Assembly: GCF_051020985.1 (NCBI RefSeq)
Contig: NC_135001.1
Span: forward strand, 11,339,896 to 11,403,895
Origin: Nomia melanderi
Taxonomy: Eukaryota; Arthropoda; Insecta; Hymenoptera; Halictidae
DNA length: 64,000 nucleotides
Direction of reading: 5' to 3'
Part shown: one piece after another, positions 25,390 through 37,904 of the stretch
Layout: the number at the start of each line of letters is the position of its first letter
How positions within the stretch are numbered: position 1 is the first letter of the stretch
Position numbers and translations under genes: made by a program
The notes under the pieces: model-generated
The model's input: only the letters and a program-made list of their open reading frames with translations
Told to the model about the DNA's origin: nothing
The model's database searches: none

Positions 25390-26252
25390 TCCTTTCAGTG
25401 CTGAATGATCCCAGTCGAAACGTTCTGTGTGGACGGAATATTTTGTTGCCCAGCTGGAGATCGATGAATTATGTTAATTCGTACAATTGAGCAAATTGCA
25501 ATTAAATTGTAATTGTAATTCTACGGTTTCGTCTGTTACTTTGATACTTATTCTATATCTACGTATGCCCTAAAAATTAATGGTTGATAATAGAAAAGTA
25601 ATATTTAGTTTATATTTTAGAAAAATATATTGATGATATATATTTAAGGAACAGAACAATTGATGATATGTATACATAGATGAACATGAACCTCACATCA
25701 GTCGACAGACAGTCGATTTATCAACGCCACTACGTGTTAATCCAGTGACTTTAACTATCGAAATTAATTAATACAATTTCCTGCAATGAACGATGATATT
25801 TATCAAACTTTCTAGTGTATTAATAGATACTCCAACACGACGATAGCAAGTTTAACTAAATTATTTCACTTGATTTCATCTTTCTTATTCATGATACTAA
25901 CGTGTTCTACGGATGAAAGTCAAATATTATATAAACGTACAACCATAAATCATATACAAAGAACTAGAGATTCGAAGTTTGTGGCACTCAGGATATTGTA
26001 TACCGACGGTATCCTTTAGAGAAAATTAAATCAACGCTGTCCAAGCATTACAGTTATTCTTTATCAGAGGTCGAACAGCATGCTTGACACCGGTATGTGT
26101 CGTAGCCTAATATTAAGGCATAACTTGCTCGTGTTTCGGTTCAATAGTCACCAACCAGAAAATTTAATTATACGGTCGCCTAATTAAAGCTGGGAACCAT
26201 TAAATTACTGCATAGTATTACATAGATTGCGCAACAACATACGTGTTATTAA

Positions 26253-26487
26253 CCTTTAAGTATTAACTTGCGGTCTCACAGATCTCTATGTAAAATGCCG
26301 TGAATTTTGAAACCAGTGAAATTTTCGTTTCATAGTTGGTACTATTGTCATGTAGAGATATTAAAATAATTAAAGACAGATAGATACAATAATTTGTATT
26401 AGTTGCTATATACGAGAATATTTAATATTAATCGGCAATTGTCAGACTTCTATATTTGAAGGCTAAATTTACGTCTATACTTAAAGG
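26253..26487 (+). mobile_element. TTAA family G MITE, 235 bp
   Basis: Perfect TTAA on both sides (26249-26252 and 26488-26491). Terminal inverted repeats start CCTTTAAGTAT on both strands (11 of 11), with AC four bases later also shared. No other copy found in the window. Confidence 0.55.
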
Positions 26488-26965
26488 TTAAATAAAATAG
26501 ATTCAACAATAACTATAAATAACCTTATAAAGTTCATTCAAACGGAAATTACAATAGAACTCTTTTAACGTTACAAGAAAGAGTCGATTTCAGGAAAATG
26601 GTAAAAGTTCAAACAGCAGATGGAAGTTCTGGTCTGAAAATATTTAACATTAGAATTGAATTTGACTTCCGATGTTTGTACTTCCGATGAAATATCGCGG
26701 GAACTCCTGCAGAGAACCCCTCGGATTTGTATGCGTTCCGAGCACCGTGAACGGGCGCGGACCGTCTCATTATTATCTCGTTTCACGCGAGTCATTCAGT
26801 TTTATGTACGCCGAAGTTCGCGTTCAATGATTCACGAGAGTCCGACGTGGTGCACCCGAGAACATTTTGTAATTTACAGTTGATATAATCTGTTCCTGTT
26901 ACATTTCCATTCAATTGGAACGAGTGAACACACTGTTGCGTACTCTGTGATTCATTTTTTCAATT

Positions 26966-27083
26966 GATACTAAAACTACCGAACAGTTCGAAATGGTCCA
27001 TCCTGAATTTCTGCCTTTGCAATATCTTCGAAAAGATACAGAGTTTTGTCCAGAAAATTGTTCGGTAAACTGTTTCGCTAACG
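26966..27083 (+). mobile_element. TTAA family B, short internally deleted copy
   Basis: The left end ACTAAAACTACCGAACAGTT and a right end reading TTGTTCGGTAAACTG form a family B-like inverted pair about 118 bp apart. Flanking TTAA sites are degraded. Assignment rests on the termini only. Confidence 0.4.
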
Positions 27084-27089
27084 TGCATT

Positions 27090-28330
27090 CTCAAGTACAA
27101 TTCAATCGAAATTTTAATAAATTCATTTTTGCAATTTGTACAATAAAATAAGTATTAGGCGATTTGGCCGTATTCTATAAAACACCGTATATAATATCTA
27201 AGAAGATACAATTTTTATTGAAAAAAAAAAATTAAATTCTTTCAATGAATTATAAAGTATAATTTGATGTTCATTATATTAAGTACTATTGATTATAAAA
27301 AATAGTCGATCAACGTTCTAATTGAAATTGACTAATTTTAATTATTGCAAACATTGAATATCCTTAAACGTAAAAATAATGTTTGAAACGTCCCATGTAA
27401 GAAAGAGGGCTTCCCCCTGTACATACAGATGTATAATTACCAATTAATCTCACTCAAGTGCCCGCGATCATATATTCATTGATCCCGCTCGTTTATCTAA
27501 ATTATTCATTTGTACTCGGTATTACGGATCAAATCTCATAACGTGTCACATTAGTGTCTTTTAATCAGACAGGTTAAAGATTTCGACATCTATGAATACT
27601 ATCGCTGGCAGCAATCAGACGGTAACTAATTATCATCCGAACGGACAGTAAAAGATAAGCGAGAGTTTCATCGCCTTCGAGTAAAATAAGGCGTTAAGGT
27701 TATTATCGATGGCAAAAAGTGGTATAAAGTTTTATCGCGTTTCATACTGCACGTTTCTTTTTAATACATATTTATAGCATCTGTTAAGCTTATATTTCCA
27801 ACGCAATTACTCAAACCGTCAACGTAGAATATGAAACGTATAAAGAGTGAGCCTAATTTAATGATATTTATCTTAATGACTAATAAAGTAAAGTACTAGT
27901 TTATTTATCTAGGAGCCCTATCGATATTTACGCTTATTGATTTATTTATTTATAAATATTCAGTTACACTTATGTATTCTATTTACAAATACAATTTCGA
28001 AACGAATTTAATTTTCAAAGAGAAAGAGTAACTCTAAATTACGCATCTAATTGAAATTATCATTAAAAACTTGCTTACAATTATAAAATAATTTCATTTG
28101 CTAAATACAAATAGACAAGAACAATATTATTAATTTTACAACAATGTATTTGTAACATACCGTCCAACTACAAAGCATAAAACGTTAACCCAATATTGAA
28201 GCCAAAATATAAATTTCTAATCTTAATCTTGTTGTCATCAACTTACACTAAATAGTACTAGACATATTCACAATTACACAGCGCTCCAAAGTTTCTCCCA
28301 CAAATCAATCTTTTCGTTTACATCTTTCAT
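27090..28330. other. AT-rich non-coding stretch
   Basis: No frame or repeat identified. Confidence 0.45.
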
Positions 28331-28341
28331 TTCTATTTTAA

Positions 28342-28544
28342 CACTACAACTACCGAGCGTTTAATATTATTAATATGAAATTCTTATAAAAATTAAAAAT
28401 TTTCCTCGATTCCTTCATATATTCATTACAGTATTTCAGCAAAACTATTTATTTCTCAAATCATTTTAAATATTCAACGCATATAAGACATCAGTAATTG
28501 TAAAATAAGAAAACTGGAATCTATCGCTTTTCCGGCAGTTCTAG
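28342..28544 (+). mobile_element. TTAA family B MITE, 203 bp
   Basis: TTAA at 28338-28341 and 28545-28548. The left end CACTACAACTACCGAGCG pairs with the right end read inward, CTAGAACTGCCGG, with a 2-base offset. AT-rich interior. Confidence 0.5.
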
Positions 28545-28639
28545 TTAAATAAAACATGTAATATAATTACATCAAAAAATTATGATTCTATTGACGATCG
28601 TTAATCTAACATTTCTCCTCTTTCGCCCAGCCTCGCCTA

Positions 28640-29165
28640 TACTAAACTTTTCTACGGTACTCACTGGATCGCGAGAATCTCAAAAAAAATGATAGGATGT
28701 ACGATATATTTGTCCCGCGGCGTGCAATCTTTAAAACATATGTTTTTCGTAATCGTTCGCGCGGTTCTATTATCGAGGAGGTACATAAGAGAGCAGCCGA
28801 ATTGGGGGAACATGCTCGGGGCGCGAATCTATACATATTTAATGAGAGCACGCAGTTGTAAAAAGCAGCTGGCGAATTGCTCCCCGGCAGAGTGACTCGG
28901 CAGATACTTTTATTCAAATCTGATCCCGCGGCGCGGAGATGCTCCTCGCGGGAGGCGCGAAAGGCATATCAAAAGAAAAATGCTCTCACCGCCTTTCTCG
29001 CATGCATAAACATAATCCCCGCATAATGTATATTTCAAAGTCTTCCGCCCGGCATCACTGCTCATTACTATTAGATTGATGCCCGCCCTATCGATGCCCT
29101 CTCCTCTGACCCTTCGAGCATCGTCTCCTCCTCGACATCCTTCGCTCTCCGATCCTCTTCGGATC
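28640..29165. promoter_or_regulatory. GC-moderate conserved-looking block
   Basis: Frames on both strands (28642-28917 minus, 28910-29182 minus) are compositional. The block contains GCATAATGTATATTTC and ATTACTATTAGATTGATG set in CpG-rich sequence, a texture similar to the other islands. Confidence 0.25.
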
Positions 29166-29243
29166 ATTGTAAAAATTACCAAGGTAATTGCAATGGAAGT
29201 TTATCACTAAACTGCAGGTTTTTATTCACGTTGAGAGTTTTAA

Positions 29244-29457
29244 CGTTAAAACTACTAGACGGGTCACACTGACCCATTTTAGAATGTTCAGTATGCAAGT
29301 ATTTAAATGATGACAAGGCTTTCGGGTAAAGTTGTAAAATAATGTGTATTTGTAGAGATATAATAATAATGGAACTATTAAATATCAAGAGATATATTGT
29401 ACTAATTTTGATAAAAACTTAGAAATTAGTCATTCGAATTGTTCGGTAGTATTAGTG
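29244..29457 (+). mobile_element. TTAA family B MITE, 214 bp
   Basis: Perfect TTAA at 29240-29243 and 29458-29461. The left end CGTTAAAACTACTAGACGGG and the right end read inward, CACTAATACTACCGAACAAT, form imperfect inverted repeats. The next bases (GGGTCACACTGACCC) are themselves palindromic. Confidence 0.65.
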
Positions 29458-29469
29458 TTAATTAATGAT

Positions 29470-31260
29470 TGGGAAAATGGAATGACGAGGGGAAACAGAT
29501 TTTCTTTAGGAAACATTACAAACAGTTGGGATATTCTATGTGTTTTTGTGCATTGCGTGCATTTTTAGAGCGGATGATAAATAATTTGACAATATTTTCT
29601 TCTAAATAAGTGTTTTACAGAATTTTGTAGAGTGTGTGAAATTGTTAAGTGCTAATTTATAAACTTTTGGACTAACTATTATTTTAATCAGAAATGAACT
29701 ATATTGATGAAAAAATGTAGGACACGTGGATAAGGATATCTATTTATAATATAATTGTTGCATAATAACATGCAGTAAATGCATAGTTAAACACTGACAG
29801 TCTTAGTAATGTCAATAACAATATTAATAACAAATTATTATTATTCCAGGTACAGTTTATACAAGTTTTTTATACTGTTCAGGGCTAATTTGAATTCATT
29901 TATTTACTATATTTAACAAATTTGAATGAAATTTAACAAATTTTCACATTTAAAAAATTCGTTGTGAATTTACTTTGTTTATTGTTTCATGTTCTATCTG
30001 GCTTGAAAAATTTCAATAGGATGTAAATTGTTCCCACCCCTTATTCTTTCATGCTGTTTATATGGGGAGAATTTATATTGTTGAACATATTGCAGTCGTT
30101 AATAACTGCTCCTGTCCTTCTCATGTCTCCCCTCTTCCATCCAATCCAAGTTTATTTTGGTCTCATCTGAGACATGTTCTCAATCTTGTACAATGAAGTT
30201 TATCGCAACATCGTGTAACTTACTCTTAGTAGACGTTTTTTTGACTTCAAATGTTCCTTTTGTACCTGCGTACCGTAACAGTCAACATACTCTGTCAGTG
30301 CTGGCATCGAAAACAGTAAACGTTTTCGTTAATCATACTGTCTACAGTATAAACATGTCAATTTTATATGAAATAAACGAGGATAAAGATAATTACGAAA
30401 ATATTAAGAAAATAGAAACCAAGGAATCACAAAAACAAATAGTTCTAGCAATACTGTCATAAGTAATTAACGTTCATCTATCAATTTGTAGAAACATCAA
30501 CAAAAACAAACACAACGACCTTTAAAACTCCAAAACGAACAGAATAAAGAAACGAAGATCACTTAGAATATATTTGTTCACTTGTGTTTCAATATTTCCC
30601 ATTTCTTTAGCTCAAAGGTGACTGTTCCGAAACACCTTGCACAACAAAGATCGCGCTGAACAGAGTTCGAACGGACAACAAAGTGTTGCAACGAATCGTT
30701 CAAATTTCTTAAAGGCCGGATCCGCATATTTTAGTTTACTGTTTCTGGCAATAACATTGAAGAGAAGTTTATACCGCAATAAAATGTCCGGGTGTCCTGT
30801 TACACTCGTTGTTCCTGGAACCGCGTCGTTATTGCTCCTAACCGCTAACAACTGTGAAGAATTTACAACCGAACTTTTTAACGCGTTCCCGATGTTTTCA
30901 GACCGATTAACTCCGACTCACTGCCGTCAGTCAATCATTAGGTAATGAGGTCATGTTTGGTCCGTAACTGGATGTCGATCGTCCAGTTTAAACGTATCGG
31001 CGTCCGCATAGAATAGTCCGCGATCTTATCGTCGCGGTTTCATGTAATGCTAATGGGCGCACGGTACAGCCTAATATGTACTTAAACGAAAAGGTTAATA
31101 TGATAGCGGGTAAACGCGCAGACATTAAGGAGCAAAACAGGGTACACCGGACAAATTATGAAGGGAGCATACCCGACGGAACGAGATCTCGTTTGTTGGT
31201 TGAAGGTAAGGCATATCGGGAACTCTGATTCGCCAGATTTTGCGGACGCAGTGGACGTTT
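29470..31260. other. Non-coding stretch with a possible transposase fossil
   Basis: No intact gene. On the minus strand near 30134-30175 a short frame reads SDETKINLDW, which resembles the region around the first catalytic Asp of Tc1-like transposases. Surrounding frames contain stops. The plus frame at 30157-30462 has no recognisable domain. Confidence 0.3.
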
Positions 31261-31267
31261 ATACTGT

Positions 31268-31374
31268 GCGTTGTTCGGGAGATGACCCCTGAAAGGAATG
31301 CTGGTCTAATTGGTCAGCTTTCATCTTTTCTCATCTCATTTTCGATACTAGTTTACTATTCGTCGATACGGTTA
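31268..31374 (+). repeat. 107-bp repeat, copy 1 (pair with 58559-58665)
   Basis: Aligns without gaps to 58559-58665 over 107 bp at roughly 85% identity by eye. Both contain CTGAAAGGAATGC, ATTGGTCAGCTTTCATCTTT and TATTCGTC. No open frame, no inverted ends. Confidence 0.7.
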
Positions 31375-31385
31375 GATTTGATCAA

Positions 31386-31620
31386 GTAACACTGAAACTA
31401 CTAGACGGGTCAAAGTGACCAATTCCTGACTTCTTCTTTTTGGAATGATTAAAAAGGTAACAGATGTTTCTCTGAGAAATTATTAAAGAAATTGATTTAG
31501 CAATATGCAAACTGAATTTATATCCTTTAATGTCTCAATAGATGTAGCCTTAGAATTTTTATTTGTTCCTCTGTACAACACAGTACGTTAACACTAGAAC
31601 TACTCTATCTCTCCAAAGCC
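31386..31620 (+). mobile_element. TTAA family B, two left ends in the same orientation
   Basis: The first starts after GTAA (31386-31389) with CACTGAAACTACTAGACGGG and shares interior sequence with the 23917 copy (CTGACTTCTTCTT, AAAGGTAACA, TCTCAATAGATG). The second starts at TTAA near 31591 with CACTAGAACTACTC. No inverted right end is visible, so these are truncated or nested copies. Confidence 0.5.
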
Positions 31621-31629
31621 CAGTTTTTG

Positions 31630-34600
31630 AGGAAATCAATTTTGAAAGGAAACTTAAATTCTCAACTTTTAATATTTGTTGTCTCGATTAGGATAATTTC
31701 TCAAACATTTTTTGCACAACATTATTCTAAACACCTTCCAAATTATGTTCTGGAAGGTTCATAGCATAATGCTTTGAAAGAAAAGTTTGAAAAATGTTAG
31801 TAATTAAGACATAACAAACGTTCAAAGTTGAACCTTTCCACAGTATATCTATTTTTATAAATATATTTGATTTCTTATTAGTCATCAACAATATTTATAA
31901 CGTATTAGTTCTTTCAAAAAAGTGGTCCACCTATTCCCGGCTTACTCTATTCAATAATGAATTTATTGCAATATACATCAAACATTCATAAAACAAATAA
32001 TAAGAAAAATCGCGTGTTTCATATCGCGTTCACGCCAATAACAGCATCGAAATAATCCGAAGTCAATTCGAATTTAATATGCTAAACGCCTTCGATTCTT
32101 TATTAAGACGCAATGTCGCCGGCGGTTTCATTTCTTCGAGGAACAAATGGCCTGCAAGTTATCACCCCGAGAGCACGACCCTTCCATTTAAAAAATGTAA
32201 ATTTGTTAATGCAAGTAGTGGGGGCGTGAAAATTCGCTCTGCCTCCCTCCACAGGCGCTATTGCACCCTTCCCGCCCCCTCCTGCCGTGCGTCGAACTTC
32301 GCGCTGGCTCGCTGGCACCCTATTACCTGAGACTATTATCCAATACAAAAAATCAAATAAAGTATGCTAAGTTACGCTCCGAAGACTTTAGGGAGTCAGA
32401 ACTGTCGAGGGGTTGTAGAAACATTTTTTTACTCGCTTCCCCTACGAACGCGCCGGCCACTTGCGCACTTTCTTCGCTGCCTCCTATTAACTTTCAACAG
32501 GGTGTGAGAATTAGAGGAGCCCTTAAAGCGTTCCCAGGATTTCGCCATCGCTTCGAATTACTGGTATTTTTTCATTCATTTACTTCGTGTAGCGCATTAA
32601 ACTCCATTTTCGTGGACGACAGTCGTTCGTAACGCTTACTGCTAATATGTCAGTGATTAATTAATTGTTTAACATTGTGAACTTATGAAAGTAGCATGGA
32701 TTCCATATTTTTATGGTAAATTAAAACGTATGTGATATATCCCGTTTTTATATTTTATAAGTAAGATGTAAACTGTTATTTACGTCAGAAATTTGTTCAC
32801 ATATTGAATCAATCTGCTGAGTATAGTAAAATAAGAGGTAACGGAATAAGAAAAAAAGAAACCGGATTATAGAGAAACAAAAGGAATTATATTGTTAATA
32901 ATGAAAAAGAACAATAAAAGAGGAATGAAGAAAGAATATTTTTCTGATGGAAGCGTTAGAGTAAGCATACGAATTCTTGGAAATCGACGACTAACATAAT
33001 TGTTCTATTTAACCTTCTGGTGGCTTTTATTTGCATATAAAATAAATTCGCACGCTATGATTTTCAAAGGCCATTCTCGCGTCACGTAAATGGATATAAC
33101 TTTCTACTAACAACCATCTACGCACTGCAATATTGAAGTAGGATTTTCTATCGGCAGTTGCATAAGCTGTAATAAGGTTGACGTAATATAACCAGAAAAA
33201 GGCTATCGGCCCGAACAGAACTGAGAAGCTCAACGGGAAAGTTTGACAAAAACTCACATTTCACGGTTCAATTGGCATCATTAGTCATAGTTGGCGCATA
33301 TCATTCGATGTCATTTTACGGAGGAAAAACGCATCTACATAAGGAACGAAGTCGAGCATTCTTCGAATGATTTCGAGGAAATGTTTATTTAAGACAATTA
33401 GCCGAACGGAGTCTTGTTAGGTAGCCGACTACTTTCATCTGGACACTAATTATTCGTTATTTGCAACAGGAATGTGGTCTCTAAATTTCTTCCAATATTT
33501 CATCGTTACTTGTGTGAATAATTTATTTACATAAAAATACAATTTTGAACAATTTAAGGTTTGGAAAAGTCTCTATTTTATACGCCTCATATTCCTTCAT
33601 ACACATCAATCATTTTTCTAAGTCAATCAAATTACTTCTTATGATTTATTAAAACACTTCAGTAATAATTGCTTTCAGAGCAAAAGGAAAGTCAGAAAAT
33701 ATATTATTTACGCTCATTAGATATTTCGGCCAGCAAAAATAACATTTAATATTTGTATATCTTTAATAGTGATGTTACTTGGTCGCATTAATAAGTAGCA
33801 CAACTTCGTGGCATTAATTCGTCGTAGAATAATAACCGTTCAAATGAAACTGAATAAATCAACGTTGAATGAAATAATGAACGTAGTATTTTAGCGCGGT
33901 TAAATAAAAAAAAAGGGCACACGAATGGTGGAAATGTCGCAACCTAAAGGACCAATAAACCACAAATTGCCGTAACCACGCAATAATTATCAAGATAATC
34001 GAGGCTCTGTCTCACCGTAAAAATACGAACTATCCCGAGCAAAGGCACCAACGCCAGACTTTTACCGCTTCCCAGCGAATAACGACAAATATGGTACTTT
34101 GTTCCTCAAAGTTAGCGATTAGACGTTTGCGAAATACGCATTCCCGTCGCGGACCTTGACTCCCGTAGATACAGTTCTCGATTTATGAGAAATATCGGGT
34201 ACGGCAATGATTGGCGTTCAACGTCGCTGGAATTTTCTGAGAATTTAGCGGCCATTAAAAAAGTCTATTCAGTTACATGTCTGCTTTCTTGTGCGCGTTA
34301 CGTATAACCAGCCGTGGAATACCGGTAGCCTCGACGCGTGGAGACCACAACTGAAACAATCCAGTTTCACGAGACCTTTGACTGGTATTTCAGGGATGGA
34401 ACACTCGAAATACAGTTGAACCTCATTCACCAGAATACCAATTATCTGACTTTCAATTATGTGAATGACTAAACAATGCAGAGTTGTACTCCGCGTGAAA
34501 AGAACGACAAAACGAAATACAAGGTGTCATGTGACTGGTACAATTGGGTACGGGCTGATTCTACGTCAAAAAATAAATCGAAAATATACAATTAAATTTG

Positions 34601-36590
34601 TTCACATAAGGTTTGTTTCACAGAAAATCGACTTTGAATATTCGCTGGATACGAGTTCACTTGACCGTGTCTCGTTATTGAATCTCACTGAATATCAGTG
34701 TCTCGATTGAAGTTTATGATGATAAAGACTTCCAGCGTCATGAAAATGTTTATCTTAGTTACTCTTCGACTATCTTTTCTATCCTAAGCGTTTCAAGTCT
34801 TGAATGACTACTCACAAGCTAAAAGTGCGTATTGTATACTTTCATGAAATCAGTGAAGCAAAATAAAAGATTCAATGTGATAGTATGAGAGGAATGTAAG
34901 CAAATTAGGCCATGAGAAAGTATCCTTCATGAAGTGAAATAAATTCGACGAGGAATAGGTGTCACGAGGAATGTATGTAGGTATATACTTATAGGTATAT
35001 AATTAAGGGGTATTTAATAAACATGCAATTATAAAAACTGCTGGGTAGTATCCGCGAGTGATTTATGTTCTTTAATGACTTGTAGGATACCCTTGTTACT
35101 CGCATGCTTTATTTTGTGCGAATGTTCCTCGCAGAATATTTTCGACAAAGGAATTCTAGGTTGTATAATCCTTTCAGATTAGAAACTTTAAAATTAAAAA
35201 TTAAAGTAAAAAATGAATGATCCTCGTATTCCAAATTTTTCATCGGGAACATCTTAGATTAAGTAAAATTAATATACTACTATGTTCGCAATAGAAAATA
35301 TAAATTATGCTACTTAATTATAATTTGTCGATTAAAGATACAAATACCATATGTTTGGTAAATTTCGAATAAAATATTTCACAGTTACATTATCTATTAT
35401 ATAGTCTGTTCATTCGGATGGATTTGATTAAAACCCTTCTGTGTGCAACATTTTTCATCATGATTTCCGATACACTTGGCTGAACGCTGAACTCTAAACC
35501 GCGCACGGCCTTGATACGATGTGCGTGAAAATAAAAGGTAGCGGAGTAGCGTGCGAGACGTAGCGCTCCCTTTTTCTGAATGGGCGTTTTTCAAACTAAT
35601 TAATGCGGATATTAAATCACTTCTGCAGCACACACCCTTCGGTTTCACTGACCCATTAATTAACGTTTCCGATGCTGCAGAATATTACTTGCCCCCGTAC
35701 CTCGGGAAACATTCTCGAGATATTTCTATGATTGGATATCCTGCCCAAAAATTGGGAGAAATTGCAATCTTGCCAACGGCGTGTACGGTTTTTAATGACT
35801 TCACATCACGACAATGATGCGACTACAAAAATTCCAAAATCGTTTAGCTCTCGCAAAATCATTGTATCGTTCAATTTGTTTTGCGAGAAAATCACGTTCT
35901 AAAACTGTTCGATAAATTACATGTGTTAGATAGAACGTAATCGGAGGAAACAGTAAGGTGAAGTCTGTTTTTCAAAAATATTTCAAGCCACTTTTTTAAG
36001 AAAAACGTACATGCATATGTATTCAGGCCGAGCGCGCACAATTAACGGGTTATTTCACATACAAACATACTGAAATGATATCGTGATATTATCACGGTAG
36101 AAAACGTATATTGTGACATGATACTATGAATACCTAAGTATACACCAAAAGAAGGTAATGATAAAATACAAAAGTTCTTTTTAATATAACTTCCCGTTAA
36201 TTTACAATTTGTTGAAAAAGAAATATTCGAGAAAACCATTTCTTCCATTTCAGTTGCTAGCAAATAAAATGAACAAAGAATAACTACAGTTATAACAATA
36301 ACTATCCTTAAGGTTATATAAATATTAAGTATTTATATTTATATTTACACTTACATTCACATTTATCCCTTTACAAACGAACGTCGACATTTCAAGATGA
36401 AATCTTCATATTTGCAAGACTAGGTTGCTGACAAATGATTACTCAAACAGCAAGAGTTTAGCACCTAATCCCTTCTCCTCTACTGTTTAAGCAATCAACA
36501 TACAATTTACCTTCACCTCCAATATTTCATATATTTCAAAAAATCTTCGTCCGCGAAGCGTTAAAAACATACTAACCTTACAACCTCCAT
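31630..36590. other. Long non-coding stretch with one GC-rich block at 32080-32640
   Basis: The block at 32080-32640 carries overlapping plus and minus frames and looks like the other islands. 33900-34380 is moderately GC-rich. At 34413 the sequence TACAGTTGAACCTCATT resembles pogo/Tigger-type termini, but no partner end was found nearby. Nothing else was identified. Confidence 0.4.
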
Positions 36591-36597
36591 TGATTAA

Positions 36598-36841
36598 CAC
36601 ATTGCGTGCGAGCCATTTTGTCACATTTCAACGTATATCAGTTACATTCAATTAATTTATTTATTATTCAACATATTTTCGAGAGTTTTCATTGTAAATA
36701 GAAATACTTTCAATCATACGTAAAATGAATCAACTATCTATTTCTGTCAAAAATGTTAATGAAGCTATACAAGTATTTATATAGTACTTTAGTACTACGG
36801 TACACGAAGATAGTACTTTTACGTCTCCCGTGTACAATGTG
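36598..36841 (+). mobile_element. TTAA family F MITE, 244 bp
   Basis: TTAA at 36594-36597 and 36842-36845. Terminal inverted repeats start CACATTG on both strands (with TTAA, 11 of 11 bases), then diverge. The interior holds a short palindromic stretch AGTACTTTAGTACT. Length equals that of the other TTAA families. Confidence 0.5.
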
Positions 36842-36879
36842 TTAATTATCGATACGTTACATCATTCCCATTAGAAACA

Positions 36880-37440
36880 TAACTAACTCCCGGTCATGCC
36901 TCATAAACTCTTGCCGAACAAAATGTCGCCAAACTCCACGGCCCGTGGTCCGCAGAGCGCTATGCGGCGGGCCGTTTTTCGAGTCGCGCAGAGCCGAACA
37001 CCGAGGAAAAAGGAAGCGAAAGGAAAGCGGGCAACGTTCCGACAAAGGACGTGGATCCCTCGGGAGGCTCGGCACGAGTGGGTCAGTGACGTCGGGCACG
37101 GGACAGCCGTGCATATCGAGGGGGTCGGCCGAATGATCTTGACTCGAGGGGGAGCCCCGGCGTGCGAGCCGAGGCGGCCGGAGGAGCGAGCGGGAAACGC
37201 GGCAGAGCCGCAGGCGCGTTGTATAATATGAACGCGGCCGGGCCGCGCGGCGCAGTTTCGGGAGGCTATAATCAATTCTGATTGCAGTCCGGCATCGTGG
37301 CCCGCGATCCACTGGCCGATAGCTGAGAAAAAAGTTCGCGCTTCCAACTACCGGGCAGCATGGTACCTGGTCGGATGCAACATGGTGAACGGAACAGGAG
37401 AGAGAAGGGAGACAAGGGGGGTGGGAGCAACGGGGATGAA
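36880..37440. promoter_or_regulatory. GC-rich island, non-coding
   Basis: Four overlapping frames (213 aa minus, 148 aa minus, 111 aa plus, 63 aa plus) are open at once, which is what CpG-rich DNA with few AT stop codons produces. None looks like a protein. Segment 37200-37330 keeps AT motifs (TATAATATGAAC, TATAATCAATTCTGATTG) in GC-rich flanks. Confidence 0.35.
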
Positions 37441-37465
37441 AAAAGAGTGCAATTTTGCTTCTACG

Positions 37466-37900
37466 CGAATTCCTCTTTGCGCGATTTTTATTTGACACGA
37501 ATCGTTGTCCTCTTTTTCGGCGATTTCAACGGATATCCCTCTGTTCTTAGAAGGTTTGCTTGATTCGACGCGAATTGTTCTCCACTTTTAATGTGATTTC
37601 GATGTAACGCGAATTATTCGTCTGTTTTTGCACGGTTTGATTTGACATGAATTATTTTGCAATGTGATTTTGATTTAATGCGAATTATACTTCTGTTTTT
37701 GTACGGTTCGTTTGATTTGTGACAAATTGTTTTCCGCCTTTCACAGGGTTTCGATTCAACGTGAGTTATTTTTGACTTTCCAGGCGATTTTCATTTGAGA
37801 TGAATAATTTTTCTATTTTTAGATGGTTTGTCTGATTTCATATGTATCACAAATAAAATTTCTTTTCCTTTTACAGTGCTTGGTTCGATTCGACACAACC
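37466..37900 (+). repeat. Degenerate tandem array, about 12 units of 39 bp
   Basis: The core GCGAATTATT and its variants lie at about 37466, 37498, 37530, 37571, 37610, 37648, 37681, 37723, 37762, 37801 and 37843, and a weaker one near 37890. Typical spacing is 38-42 bp. Each unit has the plan GATTTGATN, then ACGCGAATT, then a T-rich run (TCTGTTTTTG) and ACGG. Stops occur in all frames, so the array is non-coding. Confidence 0.75.
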
Positions 37901-37904
37901 GCTT

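Noticed and set aside
30157..30462. 101-aa plus frame with mixed composition
   Set aside because: No domain, no splice or promoter context, and AT-rich like its surroundings.
36857..37498. 213-aa minus-strand frame, one of the longest in the window
   Set aside because: Three other frames are open over the same GC-rich DNA. Composition is Arg/Pro/Ser/Cys-rich with no domain, and the frame runs into the 39-bp tandem array.
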